The position numbers and the translations under genes were made by a program. This document shows, one piece after another, positions 54,286 to 64,000 of a DNA stretch of 64,000 nucleotides. Location of the stretch: NCBI RefSeq assembly GCF_943734655.1, contig NC_071353.1, positions 22,152,501 to 22,216,500 of the forward strand. Direction: 5' to 3'. The stretch comes from Sabethes cyaneus (taxonomy: Eukaryota > Arthropoda > Insecta > Diptera > Culicidae). Position 1 is the stretch's first letter; each line of letters begins with the position of its first letter. Under the pieces are notes generated by a model, which saw only the letters and a list, made by a program, of their open reading frames with translations, was not told the origin of the DNA and ran no database searches.

Positions 54286-57200
54286 GTAAAAAACTACCGT
54301 TACAAAAATTTAAAACAGATAGTTATTTGAAAGCTCATACAGTTAGCTCTCTGTTTTTGCTATCAAAGCTATGGTGACATAAAAGTTGATTTTTTTTACT
54401 AGGTGTATTTCAGCCTTAGTTGATTCATAACTGTGGAGTGACTGTATGTGGCAATAAATATTGTGGTTTTGGGCAGATTGCCATTACTGGCTAATGGCAT
54501 AGAACATTTGTTAGGAATGGACGTTCTCTGAGATTTCGGTGATTAATTAACTGCACCAAACGCTGAACTTCTCGAAGAACTGTAAAACTTAACTTATACC
54601 TTGAGTACGTTCCTTCTGCTAAAAAGCCAGGTCTCTCTGCTCATGTAAAATTAACAATGTGTAATTTTCAGTTCAATTCGTGGCAGTATGAAGTTTGGCA
54701 GATATGCTGCCTATACCAGTATCAATATAATTTTTTTTTAACTTTTGCACCCAGTCTAATTTGGTTGAACCATAATTTGAGGAATGCGCTTTGAATTTGG
54801 TGAAGTTAATTAAATTTCCAGTACGAAGGTTTCATAATAAAATTGTGGGATTTCTACTGGTAGAAGAACAAACAACATGTGTTTGGCTATGTGGCGATTA
54901 GCAATAACTGACAGGTTCTGCAATGTCTCCTGACGTAACCTAAACTTTGTGCTTCGAACATAGGGTAGAATCCAATTCCCAAATGAATAGCATCCGACTG
55001 AAACTTAGACTACAAATTGGAAATTCTTCACTTACCGTTTCTTCTCTCATCACAGCATATCATTGTGCGGTGGAAGATTATATTCCCTCAGCCACATAAA
55101 CGTATGTTCTTCAACGCATAGACACACCATCCATCCACTGGAGATGGAGAGTTTAGATTTTGCAAAATTACTACTTCAACCCTCTCCTCTCCGCTGGGAG
55201 GTGCTTCTTACTGGGACTGGGGCTTTGCTATAATCTGAAAGACACCTATCACACTCTTGAGACTGCCATCATAGGCCATAATTTTCCTTTACGGGATGTT
55301 CCCTGCGTGCCATTACCCGGTCGTCCGCCCTTCCCTTCCCGTTCGTAACCATCAGGAGGTCATTTAAAATCCATCAAAAACGTTGCCGGTTGGATCGGTA
55401 GCCGACCACACCCGGGGAGGTTATGTTGACTTTCAAGGGGGCGAAAGAGGCAAAGATTGAAGATTTCGGTTGATTGTAAAATGATTAATCGGGTTCGCTA
55501 TTAGAAGCAAACTCAGGAAGCTGCCGGAAACCCCGGCGATTGTTTAGGGGCCCTAGTTAAGGGAAGCGTTGCCGGCGCGAACGTGGTCGTAAAGTAAAAT
55601 GAGCGGCAGTTTGATGACGAGTTTCGAAATGGTGGGTCTTCAACGCTAAATAATCGGCTTAGGTTTTACGATTATCCCAGCTGGAAAGGGAGGAGGAGGA
55701 GGAGGGTAAGCCTGGAGGTTTGGGTTTTTCGTACGACAACTTGAGTGTTTGTAGGCAACGTAATCGATGTCAAAATTGATGTTTGCGATGCATTTTATGC
55801 TTAGCTAAACAGTTGACGACGACGACGGTTTATTGTTTGACAAATTTTGCCTAATTTTGCTTGACTAACACATTTGTTAATACGGTGCAAATTTGTTCAA
55901 TAAATGCTGACAATTTTAGTGCCGAATTTCTGTTAATATTAAAAAAAACTTTAATAATAATCCTTTCAAGCGTTGTAATCGGGGTTTCGATCTGTTTCGA
56001 TCTGGTAATTGTTGCTATTGACTGCTGTATTCCTCATCTTCCGTGTGTGGGAAAAATTTTCAATTTATTTTCCGTCATTCGCTTTGAAGGCATGAATTTG
56101 TACTTTGAAATGGGTCATTTTACGCTTAGCAACTTTTCACGATAACAAGTATGAATGATAAAAATCAAATATCTTCTTTTCAAGGCGGTATATTTTATCC
56201 ATTTTGCATTTGATTCGATAGCATTAGTAATGATTGCCAAACAATGCTGTTCCATTTTTGCAGCCTTCAATTCGAGTTGTTGCAGATCAATTTTCTTGTT
56301 ACTGGAGCCGCTATCGACAGACAGTATAAATGCATGATAACATAATGCGATCTTATTCCATCCCATATGCTTCCCATTCGTACTACAATGACAGTGTCCA
56401 AGTGTTGTCCCTGGTAGACTGGTTCAAACGTTTGTCCCTGCCGATCGGGATCGTGAACTTATGAAACGCTCTAACACCTACTGACACAGTGCTGCTGTTC
56501 AAACAGAACGCCTGTATGTTTGCATCGGATTTGCATTCTGATGATGCAGTCACGAGAAGTTTCCACCACAAGCCACACCATTCGGCGTGAGGCATAAGCC
56601 TTTGCGAAGCGACGATGGAAAATTCCCTCGTCACCTAAATTGAAGTGACTTAACTGTGAAGAGGAGCAAAAAAAATCTTCTTCAACCCATCAAACAGTGA
56701 ATGTATGCCTTTCTCTGATAGTTCATATCACAGTAAATCAGATTATGTCAACTACAGTATAAATGAGTCGTAACCGGTGGTGCATATTGAATAAACTCTG
56801 CATCCAAGTTTATTCTTTTAAATCAATTGGATATCAGCATTCTCTCCCCCCTTCCAGGCACTAAGTACCGTGCGCCTACATTAAAATGTGTAAAACCTCA
56901 CCACATAACTTTTGAATTAATTACCTTTACGATCAATATTCAATCAACCGTTCGAAACAGTGTTGATTGACGTACGTTATTTAGAGCGTTAATTGAAAAG
57001 TTTTTTTTTTTCAAGTGTTTACAGCGAAACACCGACCTTTCCTCCTGAGCAAGCAAGCCGAAACAAAGCCTGTGAGCTTCTAGAGGAAATTTTTTCCCCA
57101 TATGTTCCTACTGATGTGCATGTAAAGTACTTGTGCTGGTTCGCTTGTTGAACGTTCGTTTCGCACCGTTATTTTTTTTGTGCTGCTCCTTGCTGCTGCA

Positions 57201-58179
57201 AGGAAGCGTCGCAGTAATGATTGACGAGAGTAAACGGACAAAAAATAGAGTGCTGTTGAAGAGTATAATCGATCGAAAATTATCATTCGTGGTTATTTAT
57301 GGATGAGTTTTGCTGTCTGCATCATTTTTGATAGCAATTTAAAGTTGCCAAACCTGATGTGAGGGCGAATACAGCGTAGTCGAACACAGCGCAATAATGG
57401 CGGTTTTATTTGACTTAAAAATAACTCCTAGCTGAATAATGAGTAACAGTTGCAATAACGTGCACTTGTGGGTTGATTTAGTCAGCTAATAGTTTCATGT
57501 ACGAGTACACATTTTTTGCTGAATCAAACCACACCGAAAAAGCTTTCCATTTGTTTTGCATGGCTTCGTTGGTGTGCAGTTTCGGAACAAAATGCATTTT
57601 GTTCTGCGTTTATTTATCAAATTGTGTTTGAATTTTTCAACAAACGATATTGCCAATATTTGTACGTTCGGTTTATTTGGAAAACTTGTATTCATAGTTC
57701 CATTAGTAAAGTTCTATTTTTCGAGTCTTCATACATTTCTTTCTGTGCTGATATAATTGCGGCAAAGACACTCGAATTCTTAAGGTAAAATCAAGAAGAA
57801 ATTACACCTTTCCAAATTTTTGATGAATTATGTAAAAAAATCTCAGTTTTTCCAGAAAAAAATAAAACTGCGACATCTTTGCTCCTTACATCATGAAAAT
57901 ATAACAAGGAAAAATAAAATTTTTCAATAATTTCTAAATTATGTAAACATTTTAGCTTCAATCAAATATCTCTTTTTTCTTTGAAAGCCCATTTAAATAC
58001 CATCCATTTGCCATCAATGCCATAAAAATCTATACAGTGGTTGGAAAGTTATGAATTTTTGAAAAATGTCTTTGCGCAACAATGACCGTTTTTGAGACCA
58101 CCCTCTGACTCAGGAGGAGACTCAAACTTAAAATCAGGGTCCCTGAAATTTTTCGATACCGGACATTCCGCATACCACA
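54286..58179. other. No gene recognised
   Basis: 55160-55760 is GC-richer, with a (GGA)n patch near 55691-55706 ending in GGGTAAG. 57790-57970 resembles 49890-50040. The remaining frames (up to 94 codons at 55861-56145) show no motif. Nothing else recognised. Confidence 0.5.
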
Positions 58180-58455
58180 CACTCCTATGCGACAATATTA
58201 TTTTTGTATGACTGCTTTTTGTTTTCGCGGAACTTGAGCGACTGTTGGCGACGCACTGTTTGTTACTAACACACTGATCGGGTAGATAACAGTCTAGTTT
58301 CTCGGTGGTAGAAACAAAGAGCACTTACACAAAAATAATATTGTCGCGCGGAATGATAGTGCTGGGAGAGTGAAACAAAACTAGGGATTAAACAACCTAA
58401 CATAACGGGCGGCAGTAGTTTAGTGAGTAAAACATTCGGGTACCAACCAAAAGAG
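58180..58455. repeat. SINE-like repeat with inverted segment, relative of 13150-13395
   Basis: CACAAAAATAATATTGTCGC near 58328-58347 is repeated inverted at 58188-58207 (GCGACAATATTATTTTTGT). The segment AAACTAGGGATTAAAC is shared with 13.29 kb, and GGCAGTAGTTTAGTGAGT with CATTCGGGTACCAACC is shared with 2430-2490. The last part is the tRNA-like head. Confidence 0.55.
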
Positions 58456-58510
58456 CATGAGTGAGTGATACACAGTGATAGGTGGCTTAATGCAGATATT
58501 TCAGGAGATG

Positions 58511-59941
58511 ATAGAGGACCACAATTAACGAAAAAAATTCTACGCATATGGTAAAATCTCAATCGTTACAGAGTTATTGAACATTTTAAGTTTTCGGTTC
58601 TGTTCGCCTGATATTGGCTCTGGTAATAAAAACTATGCTAGCTAAGCTAGCGCAATTCTGTTACTTTAATTCCAAAGCTGAGAAAATTTTGTACTGAAAA
58701 TTGGTCTTAAACCTCTTCTTTCATGAAATTTATTAACTTTTTAGAAGCAAAAAGCTTTGAAATAAATATTTCTCTAAACGTGTTTATCGAATTTCTTCTA
58801 AAAACGTGCGATAAAACTGATTACCTTTATTTACCAATTTAAAGCTCTAGTACCGTTCAACAATTCGTTCTTTGACGTGAAACGCCTATCTCTTTTAGTT
58901 TCGTTGCAATTTTATTTTAAACCTGTCGTGTTGTGTGTTGAATTAGAATCGGAAAACTGTACGAACTCATACATCACGCACAGCACTCTAGATCACCGCA
59001 TGCGACGAACACAATGAACGAACCGCAATGTGGAAAGGATGCATTTTAACCCGGTTCAGCATGCTGCTCACCTCCAGTGTGACATTGGAATGTGTCACAA
59101 TTTGCCATGTGCTTGTCTTGAGATCATATCCCACGATCCACAAAATTTTATAGCCAATCGTTGACGCCATTTGCTGATTATGCTTCCCTCGACGTCTCGT
59201 TTATAACAACGTCCCTTCTCGAAAGGGACGGTCCGTTGTCGTAGACATCCCTGAATCAACATCATTGTGTAACAAAGCACAGTTCTGGATGTGTGTTCAC
59301 TTACTTGCATTAGGTAGCCGACGATCAGAAAATCTTCAACTATACCTACTCCTGCTGGGCTGTCGTTGCTTCATAATTAACGAAACCATAACAAAGGTTA
59401 TCTATCTGCGAGTTCTACCGGAGAATATATTTTAATACTGCAGGCCTTTTTCAGAAACGTCCCAGAGAGACCCGAGAAGTCTTTTTCGTTATTGTTTTCC
59501 ATATGGCTCACACCGTGTCCGTCGCATGCGGTAATCTAGTGTGCTATGCGTGATGTATGAGTTCGCGCAGTTTTCAGATACTAATTTGACACTCAACACG
59601 TTGCGTTTAAAACTGAATTTCAACGAAACTAAAAGAGATAAGAGTTTCACATAAAAGAACGAATTGTACAACGGTACCAAAGCTTCAAATTGGTAAATAA
59701 ATGCAATCAATCAATCAACACTTATTTCAAAGCGTTTGGCTTCTGAAAATTTTCTAAGGTTCATGAAGTAGGAGGTTTAAGGACAATTTTCGATGTGAAA
59801 TTTTCTCAGTTTTCGAATGAAAGTAACAGAATCGAGCTAGCAGATTTAGAATAGAACCGAAAACTAAAAAATGTTCAATTACTCTGTAACGCTTGAGATT
59901 TGACCATATACGGATTTTTTTCGTCAAATGTGGTCCTCTAT
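58511..59941. repeat. 1.43-kb inverted pair of about 0.45-0.5-kb arms
   Basis: Left arm about 58511-59018 and right arm about 59508-59941 are diverged reverse complements. Outer ends: ATAGAGGACCACA and TGTGGTCCTCTAT. Inner ends: CACCGCATGCGACG and CGTCGCATGCGGT. Long matched blocks include CGTTACAGAGT.ATTGAACAT, TAGTTTCGTTG.AATT and ACTCATACATCACGCA. The right arm has a TTGATTGATTG expansion and some deletions. The 490-bp centre has a 60-codon minus frame overlapping its edge but no recognised gene. Confidence 0.75.
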
Positions 59942-60377
59942 TTTTTGGTATCAAAAATGACTGATAGAAGCGACAATACGAGGTATAACATTATTTTTAA
60001 GTATGGCCCATATGGCGACCGGTAGCCGTACAGCATGCGTGACTCATGGTATGGTCTTTTTGAAATATAGTCGTTATGTACAGAAATTTCCAATTTTATT
60101 GGATTACCGACTAATCAATGAGCGCAGTCTTCACTAATCGATTAATTCATCTACTCGTATTAACGGGAAACTAGCAGTCATCCACTTTTCACCGGAGAAC
60201 CTAATTTCGGAAGCAGTTTTTGGGCACAAAAGCGTGGTTCTGTTCATAAAAATGTGTTCACTACATTCTTTTTGCCAAACTGAACACAGCGAATATATTT
60301 TCATGAACAATATTTTTGTTTCAAACAAAAAAACTACTTTTGAAATTTGCAGAATCGATGACGGCTAATTTCACCTT
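59942..60377. other. No gene recognised
   Basis: Unassigned spacer. Confidence 0.5.
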
Positions 60378-60656
60378 AATATTTATTGAAACGATGGTTC
60401 TACAATTGATGGAGGGACGGTAGGGGAAAGTAATGAATTTTTTTTTGGAAAAGGATGGGGGGGGGGGGGGTAATAAGTAGCTACGCTTAACAAGTTGTCG
60501 TTGTGACCCCTACCTTTTGTCCAATGCTGGAAGGTGCACGGGTCAAACCAATCAGAGATTATAACCGGATTTGAACCCACAACACTCGCCAGGGCGTGTG
60601 GCTCGCTGGTACCCTTTGAACCTTTTTTTGTACCTTTGAACCATAGAGGCTATGGC
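60378..60656 (-). repeat. tRNA-related SINE copy 2
   Basis: Matches 8305-8612 in the same orientation. Minus-strand B box GGTTCAAATCC lies near 60567-60577, and the region reading GGGTACCAGCGAGCCACACG upstream of it is the head. A run of 13 G at about 60456-60469 is particular to this copy. Confidence 0.6.
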
Positions 60657-60723
60657 ACGCAATCAAACCTTTCTAAAATTCAAATAAAACCAAGTGGAAG
60701 TGGCTTTAAAATCGTTACTTGGG
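60657..60723 (+). mobile_element. End fragment of a CCCAAGTAAC element
   Basis: TAAAATTCAAATAAAACCAA, GTGGCTTTAAAA and CGTTACTTGGG match the right end of 21579-22664. Only the last 70 bp remain. Confidence 0.65.
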
Positions 60724-61319
60724 ATATGAAGCAAATAATGCAAATCCGGATCGGAACAATCGGCATAGACCAAAGCAACGAGAAAGGACTAACGATTGGA
60801 TGCTTGAGACATGAAACTGCAAATCACTGATTTTTTTTGGGAAATACCCACATGGTTGTTGCATTATTGAGGGCCTGCAGGTTCGACATTGTTACATAAT
60901 TTCATATTTCTTTTTAAAAAATATTCACAAAACTGTGTTCGTAGCTGATATTTTTAATTAAAATTAAAAAAAAATTTTAATTTTTAATTAATATCATTCA
61001 AAAACATTCGTAGGCTTATGTTCCATTACAAATATTGTTACTACGAATGTTTCGTATTTGGTGCGAGAGCACATTCGTAGCACATTTTGCACCAAACCGC
61101 ATTTGATGCACGTTTATTATCTGGTATCCTAATCGAAGAGATCGAGATGTGAAGTTTTTTTATCGGAGACGAAAGAGAGTTCTCTATTTTCTGATATGTG
61201 TGAATATTATATTGTTTCTATATTGAGCTTTTATAATATTCATTCTTTAAAATTTGGTCTATTTTAATCATTCTTTAAAATGCAATGAATCGTACGGATA
61301 CACATTTGTGATCGTAATA
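60724..61319. other. No gene; AT-only palindromic patch
   Basis: 60950-60995 is almost pure A/T with ATTTTTAATTAAAATTAAAA pairing with TTTTAATTTTTAATTAAT. ACATTCGTAG recurs at 61004, 61069 (and inverted, CTACGAATGT, at 61042), suggesting an old element. Confidence 0.4.
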
Positions 61320-61490
61320 CACTCAAGTCGCTTTTTACGCGAAGGATACGTCCCGCGTAAATCAAAACCGCGTAAAAAAACAGCGTAAATTCCGAAATTC
61401 GCGTGAAAAAACCGCGTTAGTTCCAAAATTCGTGTAAAAAACCAAAATTTCGCGTAAAAAAACTTTGTGGGTTTCAACACTACGCGCAAA
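61320..61490. repeat. CACTCAAGTCGC repeat with GCGTAAA units, copy 2
   Basis: ACACTCAAGTCGCTTTTTAC, GCGAAGGATACGTCCCGCGT and then at least six CGCGTAAA/TTCGCGT units at 18-22-bp spacing. Longer than the copy at 31459-31560. A degenerate minisatellite-like element with CACTCAAG at only one visible end. Confidence 0.65.
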
Positions 61491-61528
61491 AATAGGCGTT
61501 TTGAGCTCATCCATCTCCATCAACTATG

Positions 61529-62440
61529 TAGGGTAAATTAACCATTAGTGGACCAGTTAGTACTTGAGTAGTTTTCGTCCACGAATTATTTTAAACTGGT
61601 AACGCTAAACACGCAACCGGTGGCACTTACAATAAGAGTAACTTTCGATTAAACCTAAAAAATATCAATTTATGTTGCAAATGTTTATATTTTACATATT
61701 TTTTAAAACAGATTGGAATATCCATTTTCCTTTTATGGAATTTGTGGTTTACAATAGGATAGCGACATTTCCATTATAGGAATTCTAGCGTATTTTGCAT
61801 GAAAAGGGTCCACTAATGGTGACATTTCGCTTTGTTAACCATAAAATGGATCCCAACCTATTGAAAATGTCGATTTTAAGGCATTAACCGTTCAGCTAAA
61901 ATTATATAAACTGAACTGTGTAGTATGTTTAGTACTTACTGTTTCATGTCATATATCGGAAATAAGAAGCACAAGCTAATAAACACCAAAACTCTCAAGG
62001 TCCATTATAGGTAAAGGGTCCACCAGGATTGATTTGCTCTTTTTACTTCTTTTTTGCTCTTTTGACTACAGCGCCTCAGCCAAACAGAATTCGAAAAAGT
62101 GATTTATAGGACAAGTGTAGAGTTACTTATTATCTACAATATTATTGAAGAAAGTATAGTTTAATCTTTTGTATTTATAGCGTTACAGAGCTGCAATGCT
62201 ATTGGTAGCAAAAAGAGTGCTCTTTTGGCTACCAGCGGGGTATCAGCCCCATAGCGCCATAAATATAAAAGATAAAACTATACTTTCTTAAACAATATTG
62301 TAGATAATAATCAACTCTATAATTGGCCCATGTGCCACTGTTTCGAATTTTGTTTGACTGGGACGCTATAGGCAAAAGAGCAAACATAAAGTAAAAAGAG
62401 CAAATCAAGCCTGGGGTCCATTAAAGGTTAACTTACCCTA
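61529..62440. mobile_element. 912-bp TIR element (TAGGGTAAATTAACC ends)
   Basis: TAGGGTAAATTAACC at the left and GGTTAACTTACCCTA at the right are inverted repeats, with TA as the likely target. Inside, 62027-62411 is a long diverged palindrome (GATTTGCTCTTTTTAC... pairing with ...GTAAAAAGAGCAAATC), and CATTAGTGGACC near 61542 pairs with GGTCCACTAATGG near 61808. No coding frame of note. The nested palindromes suggest assembly from smaller foldback units. Confidence 0.75.
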
Positions 62441-64000
62441 TATCTCGTTATTCTTCTCACAGTGCCTTAGGCTTGACAGTTACTATTGCTGTTCGGCAAT
62501 AAGGAAGCAGAACTCGTTCGGATGGGACAATATTAAAACGACGGACTTTGTCAGTTTTCCTAAGGACTTTGTCAGCACAGATAAATTAAGGGACTCCGCA
62601 GTCGCAAGGGTACAGAGTCTACATTTACGAGTGAATAGTTTCGGACTCAAAGCTAGGCTATTTGAAATTAGGTGACATGAGTTCATTCTCAGGCGCTTCA
62701 TTCATACTGAAAAAAAAAAAGAATTACAATGAATAACTATGTTGTCGTATGGGAACTCTCCTCTTTTCCGACGAATATTGGTCATTAAAAAACATAAAAC
62801 CAATAGATACAATACAGTTTCCTATCCTAAACGTATAATTACATATTTATTTTAAAAGTAGCTAGCATTTTACCAGATTTTGGTAGTTGAGTTATTTTAT
62901 AGTGCAATACTTTTACTTGAGACAAAATCGGGGAAGTCCAAATTCAAAATCTCATTCCCACTTTATTTGTTTCGTTCTATTGCATAAATGTGCTCTACCA
63001 AAAAATTCTACAAAACTCAAATTTTGAAATTAAAATATTAATAGCAGTAAATAAAGAAGTCAAACCGTGTACAGTTGTATCGGCTATGCTTGGAAAGTTG
63101 AGATATCATTAAGAAAACGACTTCAATGTTTTCAATTAAATTTCCCAAAGCGAGACAAACAAACTTCCTCTTCATCAACCGCACAGTCAACCGCAGCTAC
63201 CCGGACAATAATCGAGAAAAGTAATCTGCTTTCCAACTATCCAGTGTTGTTCCGTTCCGTCTGAACATGTTTTGTCCTATTTCCTGAGGTTGCCGGCAAC
63301 TATCAAGGCACGAAAATGGTTTCACAGTAGTCAGACCGTGTACAGTTTGGTGGTCGGCCGTGTATGGATAGTTGAGAAATTGTGAAAAAAAATACTCCAA
63401 AATAGATTTGGATTAAATTTTTTCAACATCGAGAGTAAACTAATTATAGTGGTTGCTTGTGCCTAAAATCACGAGAAAACTAATTTACGCTTTATCGAGC
63501 GCACGCGTGTCTGCAGCTGTACTGCTGAATATCAAATTGATGTCTGTGGTAGTAAAACGCCTCATTTTCTTAACAATTGTATTGGAAATTAAAAATTAAT
63601 AGTTCTTTTTACAGGTGTCGATGCATTGAAGTCTTTTCGATTGATTGATGCACAAATATTGAAAATTGATAAAACAGAAAACGCTGAGGTATTGCGTCCA
63701 TTCGTGAGGCTCGCGTTTTTAGATTTTTTGCAATGATAACCTACCTACGTGTTTATCGTCTTACAGGAAGACGTAGTCATACGTCAAAAATAGAACATTA
63801 CGAATTGAGTTTTTATATAGCTGATTAAGCTTATGGAATGACCAAAGCTACAAATTTAATGCTGAGAAATGCACGTTGAGGTTCTTTCATCAATATTGGC
63901 AAAAATAAGCCGAAGATAAATACATAATGCCAAAAATGTACGTTTCTAAGCGCACAGCACGGATCTGTATTGTATTCCTTTTATTCGTGTCGATTCTCAA
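62441..64000. other. No gene recognised
   Basis: A diverged direct pair, CCGTGTACAGTT..GTCGGC, occurs at 63066 and 63337. GAAGACGTAGTCATACGTCAA lies at about 63770. Short frames at 63067-63264 and 63197-63400 overlap on opposite strands. Otherwise unassigned. Confidence 0.5.

Noticed and set aside
58988..59170. 60-codon minus frame with a faint kelch-like look (WIVGYDLKTSTWQIV)
   Set aside because: Single short stretch straddling a repeat arm; no second kelch repeat or splice context.

Overview
The window looks like intronic or intergenic DNA from a mosquito, probably a culicine (Aedes-type). This rests on recalled repeat families rather than on a marker gene. The recognised families are: degraded RTE-type non-LTR retrotransposons; several TA-flanked MITE families whose ends begin GGGTA; tRNA-related SINEs; a 3' UTR hairpin of a kind common in mosquito LINEs; a mosquito-type element beginning TAGCTGACCCG; and repeats with imperfect GACGTAG/CTACGTC palindromes. 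No complete conserved host protein-coding gene is visible. Almost all short open frames are chance frames or pieces of transposons.

Layout. 0-2.5 kb: two RTE relics meeting tail to tail (one split by a TA MITE), an endonuclease relic of another LINE, and a SINE scrap. 2.5-10.5 kb: mostly unassigned, with two A-rich degenerate tracts and a SINE. 10.5-11.3 kb: a striking 768-bp insertion with 283-bp, almost perfect inverted arms and a 13-bp flanking direct repeat. 11.5-13.4 kb: MITE, LINE-tail and SINE debris. 13.46-16.74 kb: a full-length 3,281-bp RTE-type retrotransposon on the minus strand with an intact endonuclease/reverse transcriptase frame, a short overlapping first frame, a trinucleotide tail and a 13-bp target-site duplication. 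16.8-31 kb: unassigned AT-rich DNA with RTE relics, a 1.09-kb TIR element, foldback repeats and small MITEs. 31-36 kb: a dense nest of SINEs and MITEs, including an 8-bp-duplicating (hAT-like) MITE inside a SINE. 38.5-45.7 kb: a Jockey/CR1-type RT relic, a hexanucleotide/trinucleotide microsatellite, two tandem-repeat-bearing elements and another RTE relic. 47.26 kb: the best candidate host exon, 71 nt on the plus strand, whose 5' edge is also a consensus recursive splice site. 49.8-54.3 kb: another RTE relic, MITE copies and a hammerhead-ribozyme-like motif. 58.2-62.4 kb: a 1.4-kb inverted pair, SINE copies and a 912-bp TIR element. The rest is unassigned.

How it works together. Only the RTE at 13.5-16.7 kb looks able to make protein, through its own EN-RT. 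The SINEs would depend on LINE machinery in trans. The MITEs encode nothing and would depend on transposases located elsewhere. Nested insertions give a relative time order: RTE relic before the TA MITE at 32-269, and SINE before the hAT-like MITE at 34406-34857. The 47.26-kb exon/recursive splice site suggests that much of the window may be one very long plus-strand intron. That is inference.
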